Positions 15,617-24,107 of a stretch of 28,247 nucleotides of DNA are shown piece after piece. The DNA is taken from positions 1-28,247 of the forward strand of contig DASTBT010000048.1 of NCBI GenBank assembly GCA_035711865.1, given 5' to 3'. Source of the stretch: JAOUEA01 sp035711865. GTDB taxonomy: Bacteria > Actinomycetota > UBA4738 > HRBIN12. The notes below the pieces were generated by a model. The model did not search any database. It was given only the letters and a program-made list of their open reading frames with translations, and was not told the DNA's origin. Position 1 is the stretch's first letter; the number at the start of each line of letters is the position of its first letter. Both the position numbers and the translations under genes were made by a program.

Positions 15617-16047
15617 ACGCCCGGCGGGCACGGGTCGCAGTGCTGGTCCTCACCGTGACGGGTGTGCTCGCCACGGGCGGCCTCGCGCTGCGAGCGTGGG
15701 CGTGGTCCGGAGATCACGCGGTCCGTGAGCTCCGGATCGTGATCCACCATTCCAGGTACGAGCCCGGCGAAGTGCAGGTGCAACCCGACGAGGCGGTGCG
15801 GTTCGTGCTCGTGAACACCGACCCGATCGACCACGAGTTCATCGTCGGCGACGCGCGTCTGCAGCTGGTGCACGAGCGGGGCACCGAGGCCCATCATCCG
15901 CCGAGGCCCGGTGAGATCACGGTGCCCGCCGGCACGACGCGGACCACCACGGTCACCTTCCCGACGTCGTCGGGGGCGGCCCTGTTCGGGTGCCACCTTC
16001 CCGGCCACTACGCCTACGGCATGGTCGGCACGGTGCGGATCGGGTGA
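15613..16047 (+). CDS. Membrane-anchored cupredoxin (type 1 copper protein)
   Basis: This 144-residue protein begins at GTG 15613, which overlaps the DUF2330 stop. One N-terminal hydrophobic segment (VAVLVLTVTGVLATGGLAL) acts as anchor or signal. The beta-sandwich domain has the type 1 copper ligand set in the expected order: H74 (DHEFIVG), C127, H132 and M137 in FGCHLPGHYAYGM. The ligand loop C-x4-H-x4-M resembles blue copper proteins of the plastocyanin/sulfocyanin fold. It should carry single electrons or bind copper on the outer face of the membrane. Translational coupling to DUF2330 suggests that the two work as a pair. It is convergent with the aminopeptidase, with 10 bases between stops. 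Confidence 0.88.
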   Translation: MNARRARVAVLVLTVTGVLATGGLALRAWAWSGDHAVRELRIVIHHSRYEPGEVQVQPDEAVRFVLVNTDPIDHEFIVGDARLQLVHERGTEAHHPPRPGEITVPAGTTRTTTVTFPTSSGAALFGCHLPGHYAYGMVGTVRIG

Positions 16048-16057
16048 AAGCCCGGGA

Positions 16058-18589
16058 TCAGTCCGGTGACTGAGAGAAGTACCGCTCGAGATCGGGCGTG
16101 GCACGCTCCCGCAACGCCGCCGCGATGCGCTGGCGCTCGAGCATCTGCTCCAGCATCTTCGCCGACTGCGGGATGGGATGTTCCGCGAAGAAGGCCTCGG
16201 CCTCGGCCACGTGCTGCGGACGGGTCAGGTACCGAACCCCTTCCACGGTGCGGATCGTCAGCTGGGCGGGGAACCGCTCCTCGATCTCGGCCCACCGTTC
16301 TCGCAAGGTGGCCCAGGCACGTTCGCCGAGATCGCGGTTGATCAGCGAGTAGGCGAAGACGAACGGGGCGTCCTGGCTGCGGATGTCGCCGGAGAACGTC
16401 GCCTCGAGCGTTCGATCCATCAGTGCGGCATCTCGGAACAGCGGCATCGCGAAGAGGTACCGGTACTGCTCCTGCGGGGTCGGCCGATCCCGGTAAGCCG
16501 CCCAGTACCGGTCGTAGTCGGCGTCGCCACCGGTCGCCGCCACGACGTTGACCGAGGCGGCGGCGAGCGAGGGGTCGACGGGCTTTCCCGCCCAGGCCTC
16601 GGCCTCGAACTCCCGCGCCGCCGCCTCGGCGTTCGGGTCGGCGCCGAGCACTCCCAGGCCCTGCAGCAGCGCGCCCCGCAGCGCCCGGATGCGGTCGGGC
16701 TCGTCGGCATCGGCCTCCCATCCGAGGCGATCCATCGCCGGCGTCACGAGACGGCGGACGAACGCCCGGAACCGCTCGCGGGACTCGCCGTCGAGGAACC
16801 GGTCGCACCACCCCAGCCCCTGCAGCAGCAGTTGCCACACGGCGAGATCGTCTTCGTCGTCATAGTGAGATGCGGCGGAGACGAACTCCGACACGGGAGC
16901 CGCCCCCGAGGTCACGGCGGCCCAGTGGTCGTCGACGAGGCCGTAGCGTTCCAACGGCGAGACCTCGGGGAGGCGCTCGATCAGCCGTTCCAGCAAGCCG
17001 CCCTCGTACCGCACCCGCAGGAAGCTGCTGGCCCCCGCGTTCACCACCGCGGCCGCGTCGGACGGACCAGCGGCGATCGTGCCGTCGGCCGGCACGAGCA
17101 CCGAATCCTCGTCGTTGCCGAGCGTTCGAACGCGCAACGGCACGTCCCAGACGGCGTGGTCGGCTCCGCCGTCGGCCAGGAACCGCCGTTGGTCGAGCCG
17201 CACGCCCGAGGCGTCGGGCGAGGCCGTCAGCAGTGGATAGCCGCCCTGCCAGATCCACTGATCCATGATGCGCCGGACCGGTTCCCCGCTCGCTTCCTCG
17301 ATCGCGTGCCAGAGGTCGTGCGTCTCGGTGTTGCCGTACGCGTGCCGGGACAGGTACAGACGGATGCCCTCGCGGAACCGATCGGCCCCGAGGTATCGCT
17401 CGAGCATGCGCAGGATCGCGGCGCCCTTCTGGTAGGTCAGCACGTCGAACATGCCTTGCGCGTCGTCGGGTGAGTGCACCGGGTACTCGATCGGGCGGGT
17501 GGAACGTAGGGCGTCGACCTCCTTCGCGACGGTGACGCCGCGAGCGAACGTGTTCCATTGCTCCCAATCGGGACGCCACGCGTCGATCGTGAGCAGGGCC
17601 ATGAACGTCGCGAACGCCTCGTTCAACCAGATGCCGTTCCACCACCGCATCGTCACAAGGTTGCCGAACCACTGGTGCGCGAGCTCGTGGGCCACGACGT
17701 CGGCGATGTTCTCGAGCTCGGGCTGCGTCGCGTGATCGGGGTCGACCAACAGCAGCGATTCCCGATACGTGATCAGGCCGGTGTTCTCCATCGCCCCTTG
17801 CGCGAAATCGGGAAGCGCCACGAAGTCGACCTTCTTGTCCGGGTAGGGAAGGCCGTAGTAGTCGGTGAAGAACCGCAGCGAGTACTCGCCTGCCTCGAGG
17901 GCGAAGCTCGTGAGATGGCCCTTCCCGGGCAGGTGCGCGATGCGCAACGGAACACCGTCGACGTCGACGGGGTCGGTGATCTCGAGCCGGCCCACGACGA
18001 ACGCGACCAGGTACGTCGACATCGACATCGTGTCGGCGAACCGGACCCGCATCCGGCCGGCCCACGCGGGCTCGCGCTCGACCTCGGGGCCGTTCGAGAG
18101 CGCGAGCACGCCGTCCGGCACCACGAGCGTGATGCCGAAGACCGCCTTGAGGTCCGGCTCGTCCCAGCATGGGAACGCGCGCCGGGCATCCGCCGCCTCG
18201 AACTGGGTGGTCGCGATCGTGTGGGCACCGTCGTCGTCGGTATAGGTGGATCGATAGAACCCGACCAGCTGATCGTTGAGCTCGCCCCGGAACTCCATCG
18301 CCAGTGTCCATGCACCCGGATCGACCGGGGCGGCGAGGGAGAGAGTCGCCCGTTGCAGCTCCTCGTCGAAGGCGACGTCGGTCACGCCGATCGTTCCCTG
18401 CTCACCGCGCAGTTCGGCGCCGCCGATCTCGACGTCGAGCGCGTTGACGACGATCTCCTCCAGGCGCTCGTGCACATCGACCTGGACCTCGGCGCTGCCC
18501 GAGAAGGTGGCCGCTTCCAGGTCGGGCTCGAGCACTAGGTCGTATCGCGACGGGACCACCGTTCGCGGGAGCCGGTAGCGATCCTGCAT
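16058..18589 (-). CDS. M1-family metalloaminopeptidase (PepN / puromycin-sensitive type)
   Basis: From ATG 18589 the protein has 843 residues, typical of the family; the open frame continues upstream without family sequence. It has the exopeptidase motif GAMEN (265-269), the zinc site HELAHQW (H301, H305) with the third ligand E324 in WLNEAF, and the N-terminal beta-sandwich (DRYRLPRTVVPSRYDL). The long C-terminal helical domain is of the ERAP1-C type. No signal peptide is present, so it should act in the cytoplasm to trim peptides from the N-terminus. The start lies 8 bases after TAGGCT on the minus strand, with no ribosome binding site, which suggests a leaderless message. It is divergent from the anchored unknown protein at 18688. 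Confidence 0.95.
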   Translation of the reverse strand: MQDRYRLPRTVVPSRYDLVLEPDLEAATFSGSAEVQVDVHERLEEIVVNALDVEIGGAELRGEQGTIGVTDVAFDEELQRATLSLAAPVDPGAWTLAMEFRGELNDQLVGFYRSTYTDDDGAHTIATTQFEAADARRAFPCWDEPDLKAVFGITLVVPDGVLALSNGPEVEREPAWAGRMRVRFADTMSMSTYLVAFVVGRLEITDPVDVDGVPLRIAHLPGKGHLTSFALEAGEYSLRFFTDYYGLPYPDKKVDFVALPDFAQGAMENTGLITYRESLLLVDPDHATQPELENIADVVAHELAHQWFGNLVTMRWWNGIWLNEAFATFMALLTIDAWRPDWEQWNTFARGVTVAKEVDALRSTRPIEYPVHSPDDAQGMFDVLTYQKGAAILRMLERYLGADRFREGIRLYLSRHAYGNTETHDLWHAIEEASGEPVRRIMDQWIWQGGYPLLTASPDASGVRLDQRRFLADGGADHAVWDVPLRVRTLGNDEDSVLVPADGTIAAGPSDAAAVVNAGASSFLRVRYEGGLLERLIERLPEVSPLERYGLVDDHWAAVTSGAAPVSEFVSAASHYDDEDDLAVWQLLLQGLGWCDRFLDGESRERFRAFVRRLVTPAMDRLGWEADADEPDRIRALRGALLQGLGVLGADPNAEAAAREFEAEAWAGKPVDPSLAAASVNVVAATGGDADYDRYWAAYRDRPTPQEQYRYLFAMPLFRDAALMDRTLEATFSGDIRSQDAPFVFAYSLINRDLGERAWATLRERWAEIEERFPAQLTIRTVEGVRYLTRPQHVAEAEAFFAEHPIPQSAKMLEQMLERQRIAAALRERATPDLERYFSQSPD

Positions 18590-18597
18590 GGGTCGGG

Positions 18598-18603
18598 AGC
18601 CTA
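18598..18603 (-). promoter_or_regulatory. Candidate -10 box for a leaderless aminopeptidase transcript
   Basis: TAGGCT on the minus strand lies 8 bases before the aminopeptidase ATG, where the transcript would start at or next to the start codon. No Shine-Dalgarno sequence is visible. The same hexamer occupies the same place before the flippase gene. Confidence 0.35.
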
Positions 18604-18687
18604 TCGTGCCGAACCACGAAGTGCCGCGAAGCGCAACGGTTGGCCGCCCAGCGTGAGACCCTGACCGAAGGAGGATCCCGAGCGACC

Positions 18688-19563
18688 ATGCGAACGCGGC
18701 GACGCGAGGAGTCGGGAAACGCCGAGCCGGACGGCCGGGCCATGGTCTCGGCGGACGATCCCATGGTCTCGGCGGACGATCCCAGTCCTGCGGCTCGACG
18801 GCGAGCCGGCACGCTCGTGGTCCTCGCCCTGATGGGAGCGCTTGCGTGGTTCGCGGCAGCGGTCCTCGGCCCGAGCGGCGGAGCACCCGCTCCCACGACG
18901 GCGGCCGCGATCGATGCCGCGGCCGCGCGGTCGCTGCCTGCAGGCACCTATCGCCTCCCCGGCATGTCGGTGCCTGTCACCGTGACACTGCCCGCAGGTT
19001 GGTTCGCCGGCGACTCGATCTGGGGCCCCACCGGGGAAGGCGCCGCCGTCCTCTCGACGGGGCGTCCCGGCGCCACGACGAGCGTCGCCGTGCTCGACCT
19101 GCATCTGCTGATGCCGTTCGACGGATCGACGAACGTCGCCCGGGCTCGCCCGGCCGGCCGGGCGTGGTTCCATCGCTCGATCGGCACCTTCCGCGCCCGC
19201 GTGGTCCCGCGACTGCGGGACCATGCGGTGGGACATCGCGGGGAGTGGGAACCGCCCCCCGCGCTCTCGTGGCTGCTCACGATGACCGACCGCGGTCCGA
19301 TCCGGCTCGCCCTCGACGTCACGTACGCGGGTCACCGCGGCGACCTCGTCTCGTTCTCCTTCCTGGGGGAACGGCGCCCGCTCTTCGAGATGCCGGGCGG
19401 AGGCACGATCGACCTGCGGCCCGGCACGACGTACACGGTGTGGGCGGCCCACGACGTGGACCCGCCGGCCGACGCCATGATGCTGGCGGTCGCCCGCGAG
19501 CCCGGCGCCGTGCCCGGTATCGAAGCGTGGGACGTCGTCCGGTCGTTGGAACTCGGCGCGTGA
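18688..19563 (+). CDS. Membrane-anchored protein of unknown function with tandem MVSADDP repeat
   Basis: The start chosen is ATG 18688, behind GAAGGAGG about 13 bases upstream, which gives 291 residues; internal ATGs at 18742 and 18763 are alternative starts. The acidic N-terminus contains two identical copies of MVSADDP, encoded by a perfect 21-base tandem duplication (18742-18783). One transmembrane helix follows (AGTLVVLALMGALAWFAAAV). The outer domain begins with an Ala/Thr/Pro-rich linker. It continues with strand-rich sequence: AGTYRLPGMSVPVTVTLPAGW shortened here to GTYRLPGMSV, then SVAVLDLHLLMPF and LRPGTTYTVWAAHDVDPP. I do not recognise the family. It resembles extracytoplasmic sensor-like or hypothetical domains next to regulators in actinobacteria, but no regulator is adjacent. 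Confidence 0.75.
   Translation: MRTRRREESGNAEPDGRAMVSADDPMVSADDPSPAARRRAGTLVVLALMGALAWFAAAVLGPSGGAPAPTTAAAIDAAAARSLPAGTYRLPGMSVPVTVTLPAGWFAGDSIWGPTGEGAAVLSTGRPGATTSVAVLDLHLLMPFDGSTNVARARPAGRAWFHRSIGTFRARVVPRLRDHAVGHRGEWEPPPALSWLLTMTDRGPIRLALDVTYAGHRGDLVSFSFLGERRPLFEMPGGGTIDLRPGTTYTVWAAHDVDPPADAMMLAVAREPGAVPGIEAWDVVRSLELGA
18742..18783 (+). repeat. Perfect 21-base tandem duplication inside the anchored protein gene
   Basis: Two identical 21-base units, each starting ATGGTCTCGGC, lie head to tail at 18742-18762 and 18763-18783. The unit is a multiple of three and encodes MVSADDP twice. The perfect identity indicates a recent duplication by slippage. Each copy carries its own ATG, so the repeat also doubles a possible start codon. 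Confidence 0.95.
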
Positions 19564-19587
19564 GCCTCGCCCTGCGCCAGGACGGGG

Positions 19588-20514
19588 TCAGTCGCTCACG
19601 TACGTGAGCCAGTCGGCGTACCTGGGGTCGTCGCCCTTCGTCGCCGCGAAGAAGGCGTCCTGCAGCGACTTCGTGACCGGCCCGCGGTGACCCGCGCCGA
19701 CCGTGCGGTCGTCGACCTCGCGGATCGGCGTGATCTCGGCGGCGGTGCCCGTGAAGAAGACCTCGTCGGCCGTGTACAGGTCGGTGCGCACGAGGTTCTG
19801 CTCGATCACCGGGAAGCCGAGATCGCGCGCGATCGTCATGACCGCCGACCGGGTCACGCCGGCGAGGCACCCGTGTCCGGTGTGGGGGGTCACGATCGTG
19901 CCGCCATCGACGACGAAGATGTTCTCGCCCGACCCTTCGGTGACGTACCCGTCGCCGTTCAGCAGCACGCCTTCGTCGTAGCCGGACTTGACCGCGTCGA
20001 CCTTCGCGAGGATCGAACCGAGATACCCGCCGGTGGCCTTCGCGGCCGACGGCAGCGAGTTCTGATCGTGACGCCGCCACGAGCTGATCTTGACCCGCAC
20101 ACCCTGCTCCAGGGCGTCCTCGCCGAGATAGGTGCCCCACGGCCAGACGGCGATCGAGACGTCGACCGGGTTCGCGAGCGGGCTCACGCCCATCTCGCCG
20201 TACCCGCGGAACGCGATCGGCCGGATGTAGCACGACTCCAGCCCGTTCGCGCGGATCGTCTCCTTGACGGCCTGGACCATCTCGGCCTTGGAGTACGGGA
20301 TCTCCATGAAGTAGATCGACGCGGAGCTGTACATGCGATCGAGGTGCGCGTCGAGGTGCCACACGGCCGGGCCGCGCTCGGTCTCGTAGGCCCGGATGCC
20401 TTCGAAGACGCCGCTGCCGTAGTGCAGAGCGTGACTGAGCACGTGCACCTTCGCTTCGTGCCACGGCACGAGCTCGCCGTTCATCCAGATCTTCTCGACC
20501 TCGGTGATCGGCAC
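19588..20514 (-). CDS. ilvE: Branched-chain amino acid aminotransferase
   Basis: This 308-residue fold-type IV PLP enzyme matches the length of E. coli IlvE (309). It shows HYGSGVFEGIRAY (31-43), the substrate arginine region YIRPIAFRGYGEMG, the PLP lysine K159 in AAKATGGY, EGSGENIF (193-200 with E193) and FFTGTAAEITPI. It transfers the amino group between glutamate and the 2-oxo acids of Leu, Ile and Val in the cytoplasm. The start is GTG 20514, preceded by AGGGAGG on the minus strand. TATCCT at 20564-20569 (minus) is a possible -10 box. The last codons form a perfect palindrome at 19594-19609. It is convergent with the anchored unknown protein. Other class IV aminotransferases (D-amino-acid, ADC lyase) are unlikely given length and motifs. 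Confidence 0.94.
   Translation of the reverse strand: MPITEVEKIWMNGELVPWHEAKVHVLSHALHYGSGVFEGIRAYETERGPAVWHLDAHLDRMYSSASIYFMEIPYSKAEMVQAVKETIRANGLESCYIRPIAFRGYGEMGVSPLANPVDVSIAVWPWGTYLGEDALEQGVRVKISSWRRHDQNSLPSAAKATGGYLGSILAKVDAVKSGYDEGVLLNGDGYVTEGSGENIFVVDGGTIVTPHTGHGCLAGVTRSAVMTIARDLGFPVIEQNLVRTDLYTADEVFFTGTAAEITPIREVDDRTVGAGHRGPVTKSLQDAFFAATKGDDPRYADWLTYVSD
19594..19609. terminator. 16-base perfect palindrome at a convergent gene end (possible bidirectional hairpin)
   Basis: GCTCACGTACGTGAGC is a perfect palindrome within the last codons of ilvE (T-Y-V-S) and 31 bases past the stop of the convergent gene at 19563. Folded, it gives a 6-base GC-rich stem GCTCAC/GTGAGC with loop GTAC. No U-tract follows on either strand, so intrinsic termination would be atypical. 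It could also be a DNA-binding site or a coding coincidence. Confidence 0.3.
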
Positions 20515-20563
20515 CGCGGAACCTCCCTTCGGCCGGCGCGAGCGGTCGCGCCGCAGATCCTCA

Positions 20564-20569
20564 AGGATA
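20564..20569 (-). promoter_or_regulatory. Candidate -10 box for ilvE
   Basis: TATCCT on the minus strand lies 49 bases before the ilvE GTG and fits the actinobacterial TANNNT pattern. It is part of a small inverted repeat ATCCT-CA-AGGAT (20557-20568). No convincing -35 box is seen. Confidence 0.3.
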
Positions 20570-20604
20570 CCGGTGAACCACCGCGCCCGCCGTGGCTCCC
20601 GGGG

Positions 20605-22416
20605 TCAGTGGCAGGATGCGCTGCCCGTGTCGCTGAAGCTGCTGGAGCCCTCCGTGAGGAACCGCCAGTCGTAGCTCCCCGCGTGCAGCGTCAACTCGAG
20701 CACGCCGAACGCCTGCGACGTCGCCTTCTGACTGTTGGGCAGCCGCGCGGACGCACCTGCGAGTCCACCACGGCTCTTGCCGCCGACGCCGATGATCCAC
20801 TGCACGACCCCGTTCGCGTCGAAGGCGCCGTTGGGGTTCTGCGGTCGGAACCGCTCGTAGAAGTGGGTGTCGCCCGACAGCACCATCTCCGCGCCGGCGG
20901 CGTGGAGATCGTCCCAGAACGGTTTCATGTCGGGCCCCACCTGGTCTCCGTTCTTCTTCGAGCGGAACCGTGGCTCGTGCAACATCGCGATCGTGCACTG
21001 CGCGCCGCTTGAGGCAAGGTCCTGCTCGAGCCAGTCGTTCTGGGGTGATCCCTCGGCACAGCCACCCGGAACGTCGCCGCACTCGGAGTTCAACGCGATG
21101 ATGTGCCAACCGCCGACGTCGAAGCTGTAGTAGCCCGTCGGGTTGGGCCCCGCCCTCGAGCCCCAGTACGCGAAGTACCCGTCCGCCCCGGCTGCGCCGC
21201 AGCCCGTGCCCGAACGGTCGAAGTCCTCATCGGACAGGATCGGATGCGTGATGTTCTTGTACTGGCCCCACGTCGGGTCGTAGGACTGGTTGAAGGCGCT
21301 CAGGCCGCCGCAGTCGTATTGCGTGTCGCCGAGGGCCAGCACCCTATCGGCCCCCGCCAGCAGCTGAGCCGTCCACTTCTGCCGGCATTTCGACGAGGTT
21401 CCGTTCCCGCCGTTGTACGCGGGGTCGGCCGGGTCGCAGGCGATGTCTCCGGCGGCCATGACCACGGTGCCGCTGCCGCCGCCCGAGTCGGGCGGGGTCG
21501 TGACGTCGACGAACGCGGACGGTGGCGACGATCCGGCGTCGTTGAACGCCGTCACCGTGTATCGATATGTGGTCTCCGGCTCCACGCTCGTATCGGAGAA
21601 CGACGGCGAGCTCGTGGTCGGCTGCAGGGCGACCCCGTCCCGGAAGACGCTGTACCCGTCCGCCCCGGCCGACGGGTTCCACGACAGGATCACCCGCCCC
21701 GCGTCCGGCGCGGACCCGGTCAGGCCGGTCGGTGCCGGCGGAGGCGTTGCGCCACCGCCGCCGCCCACGAACGTGGTCGAGATCACGACATCATCGAAGA
21801 CAAGGTCCATCGGCTGGCTCCCGCTGCCGTTGCGACCGAGCACCACCCGACCGATCGGCGTGGTCCCCAGGTTCTGGGTGCCGCTGAGCGCCGTGACCGA
21901 CGTTCCGTCGACCCACACGTCCGTCCTGCCCGATCCCCCCGATACCAACGTGCGCAGCTGGAGCTCCCGGAACGCCCCCGGGGCGATCGTGACGTTGCTC
22001 TTGAGCGTGGCGCCGGTCGTCGTGTTCTTCAGGACCAGCTGGTCACTCGCATTCACGTTGAGGCTCGCGACGACCTTGCCGGCCGCCGTACGAACACGGA
22101 GCAGCGGGGTCGAGCCCGAGTGGCTCACGACGCGGACGAACGCTCGGACGTACAGATCCGACTGAGGGGTGTCGAGGTTCTTGGTCGCGTGAGCGGCGCC
22201 GCTCGCCGCCGTAGCGCGGCCGGCGAACGCGCCCGTCAGCTTGATCGCCTGCTGTGCGGTGAAGTTCGCCGTGGAGGTCCACGACGCGAGGTTCCCCGCC
22301 TCGAACCCGTCCGAGAACAACTCCGCGGCCCCCACCGGCACCGTCGGGATCGTCATCCCTCCGGCCAGGAGAAGGGCCAGGATCATCATGGCCGGCCGGC
22401 GGTGTCGAACCTTCAT
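20605..22416 (-). CDS. Secreted multidomain calcineurin-like phosphoesterase with altered metal motifs
   Basis: The start ATG 22416 follows GAGG and gives 603 residues (ATG 22434 would add six, without a binding site). Order: signal peptide (MMILALLLAGGMTIPTVPVGAA), a beta-rich LamG/jelly-roll-like domain opening LFSDGFEAGNLASW (about 30-220), a Gly/Pro linker, a fibronectin III domain (about 228-308), a Gly/Ser linker and a phosphoesterase domain (about 317-603). Phosphoesterase motifs: AAGDIACD (D324), LGDTQYD (about 362-368), MLHEPR (H480). Family motif GNHE reads SDED (395-398) and motif GHxH reads GDTH (515-518). The protein is exported and probably binds a surface polymer through its N-terminal domains. 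With two metal motifs changed, activity may be altered or lost. The substrate is unknown. Confidence 0.88.
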   Translation of the reverse strand: MKVRHRRPAMMILALLLAGGMTIPTVPVGAAELFSDGFEAGNLASWTSTANFTAQQAIKLTGAFAGRATAASGAAHATKNLDTPQSDLYVRAFVRVVSHSGSTPLLRVRTAAGKVVASLNVNASDQLVLKNTTTGATLKSNVTIAPGAFRELQLRTLVSGGSGRTDVWVDGTSVTALSGTQNLGTTPIGRVVLGRNGSGSQPMDLVFDDVVISTTFVGGGGGATPPPAPTGLTGSAPDAGRVILSWNPSAGADGYSVFRDGVALQPTTSSPSFSDTSVEPETTYRYTVTAFNDAGSSPPSAFVDVTTPPDSGGGSGTVVMAAGDIACDPADPAYNGGNGTSSKCRQKWTAQLLAGADRVLALGDTQYDCGGLSAFNQSYDPTWGQYKNITHPILSDEDFDRSGTGCGAAGADGYFAYWGSRAGPNPTGYYSFDVGGWHIIALNSECGDVPGGCAEGSPQNDWLEQDLASSGAQCTIAMLHEPRFRSKKNGDQVGPDMKPFWDDLHAAGAEMVLSGDTHFYERFRPQNPNGAFDANGVVQWIIGVGGKSRGGLAGASARLPNSQKATSQAFGVLELTLHAGSYDWRFLTEGSSSFSDTGSASCH

Positions 22417-22533
22417 CGGGGGGACCTCACTCATCGAACGCCGGGAACCGGCCGGTGCTCCGTCGCGAAACGGCCGGACTTCCTACGGAGGCTATCGCAC
22501 CGTGGCCTCACGGTAAAGGTCTGAGCCCCGGGA

Positions 22534-23964
22534 TCAGGACTCCCCTCCCTCGCCCGGCGAGCTTCCCTGCGCCGCGGGGGCGGCTCCGGGCGGGCGTGGT
22601 GGCCGACCGATCAGGTCGCGCAGGATCTCGGGGGAGAAGGAGACGTAGGTCCAGATGCCGAGCCGTCGATGCGCCGTGAGCAGTTGCATCACGTTCTGGA
22701 AGACCTGCGCCGACGCCGTGGCGACGGCCACGCCGATCGTCCCGAAGTGCGGCGCGAGGGCCAGCCCGCCGCCGACGCTGAGCGCAGCCGAGGACAACGT
22801 GATGCGCATCATGTCCTTCTGGTGACCGGTCATCATCAGCGCGATGCCGCACGAGCCCGTCCAGACGGCGATCAGGCGGGAGACGGACATGATCATCAAG
22901 ACGGGCGCGGCCTGGCGGTAGTACGGCTCGTACACGGTGCCGAGCACCCACGGCCCGGCCAACACGAACAGCATCAGCACGGCCAACGCAGGCACGCCGA
23001 CCAGCGTCGCCCCCGAACGAAGGGTCCGCTCGAGCTTGCGGATCTTCCCCTGTGCGAAGAGCTCGGCGACCAGGGGCGGCATCACGCCGGAAAAGATGAT
23101 CATGGGCGTGGCGACCAACACGGTGAGCTTCGCCGCGGCTCCGTAGAGGGCCACCTGGTCGGTGGGCTCGTAGGCGCCGAGGATCCACATGTCCACTCCC
23201 GCCCCCAGCAGATAGATGCCGAGGTTCGTGACCATCAGCGGGCGTGCGACCGCGAACATCTCCGACCGCCCCACGTGCCCCGGGCCCCTCAGCGAACGGG
23301 CCGTCCGAAGCAGCAGGAGACCGGTGATCGCGAGAACCAGCATCGCGACCACGGTGACGATCGTGACGACGTTCGACAGGGAGACCGACCGGGCCGTGAC
23401 GTAGACGGCTCCGAGGACCCCGACGGTCGCGAAGTCCGTCGCGAACATGTGGAGGGCCGCCGCGTACCCGAACCGCGACAGCCCCCGGAAGCACTCGGCC
23501 AGGACGGACTGCATCGCGGTCGCGAACAGCCAGCCGGCGGCGATGGGAACCACGGACGCGACCAGGGGCTCGCCCAACACCGATCCGAAGAACCACTGGC
23601 CGAGCCCGAGCGCGAGCACGGCCGCGACCGCTGCCGAGCCGAGGGAGGCCCATCCGACCGCGATGCGGATGGCTTCGCGGGCGCCCGCGGGCTCTCCGAC
23701 GCCGAGGGAGGACGCGGTGAACCGCACGACGGCACGATCCATGCCGAGCTTGGCGACCGTACTCCCGATCACCACCATCGTGGAAGTCAGGAGGAACGCT
23801 CCGAAGCCGCTCGGATCGAGCATCCGAGCGATGAGGCCGTTCATCACCACCCCGAGGGCGAGCCCTGCGATCCGCGCCGCCAGGACCCACGCCGAGCCGG
23901 TCAGCAGCCGCCGGCGAACGGAGCCCAGGGTGATCGTTGCATCCTCGGAAACCCGGTTGGCCAT
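22534..23964 (-). CDS. Polysaccharide (Wzx-type) flippase of the MOP superfamily
   Basis: From ATG 23964 (MANRVSEDAT) the protein has 476 residues and about 14 hydrophobic segments, as expected for oligosaccharide flippases. The first segment GSAWVLAARIAGLALGVVMN and the following ARMLDPSGFGAFLL are characteristic of this superfamily (L-x-R-x-L-x3-ExG/FGxF pattern). The AVVRFTA and GAVYVTAR segments and the second half (YLLGAGVDMWILGAYEPTDQVALYGAA) also fit. It moves lipid-linked glycans across the inner membrane. The start lies 10 bases after TAGGCT with no ribosome binding site, suggesting a leaderless or very short leader. It is divergent from two sulfotransferase genes, which implies export of a sulfated or decorated surface glycan; no glycosyltransferase is seen in the window. 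Confidence 0.88.
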   Translation of the reverse strand: MANRVSEDATITLGSVRRRLLTGSAWVLAARIAGLALGVVMNGLIARMLDPSGFGAFLLTSTMVVIGSTVAKLGMDRAVVRFTASSLGVGEPAGAREAIRIAVGWASLGSAAVAAVLALGLGQWFFGSVLGEPLVASVVPIAAGWLFATAMQSVLAECFRGLSRFGYAAALHMFATDFATVGVLGAVYVTARSVSLSNVVTIVTVVAMLVLAITGLLLLRTARSLRGPGHVGRSEMFAVARPLMVTNLGIYLLGAGVDMWILGAYEPTDQVALYGAAAKLTVLVATPMIIFSGVMPPLVAELFAQGKIRKLERTLRSGATLVGVPALAVLMLFVLAGPWVLGTVYEPYYRQAAPVLMIMSVSRLIAVWTGSCGIALMMTGHQKDMMRITLSSAALSVGGGLALAPHFGTIGVAVATASAQVFQNVMQLLTAHRRLGIWTYVSFSPEILRDLIGRPPRPPGAAPAAQGSSPGEGGES

Positions 23965-23974
23965 GGAAGGTTCG

Positions 23975-23980
23975 AGCCTA
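23975..23980 (-). promoter_or_regulatory. Candidate -10 box for the flippase
   Basis: TAGGCT on the minus strand ends 10 bases before the flippase ATG. It is the same hexamer as before the aminopeptidase start. Confidence 0.35.
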
Positions 23981-24107
23981 TCTCGCGCGACCCGCCACGC
24001 ACCTCTGTCGAAGGGCGCAGAAGTGCCACGATCCCTCGATATTTCGCCGTAGGTAGGGTTCCTCTTCCGTCGGAACGCAACTAGCATGCTCCGCTGAGGG
24101 CGCGCAG

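Noticed and set aside
17121..17132. Palindrome GCGTTCGAACGC inside the aminopeptidase gene, resembling the half-site CGTTCG
   Set aside because: It has no 4-base spacer, lies deep in coding sequence and encodes conserved-looking residues, so it is not counted as a copy of the regulatory element.
16178..17473. Plus-strand open frame (431 codons) antisense to the aminopeptidase
   Set aside because: It has no motif and the composition of a shadow frame; the M1 aminopeptidase on the minus strand is complete.
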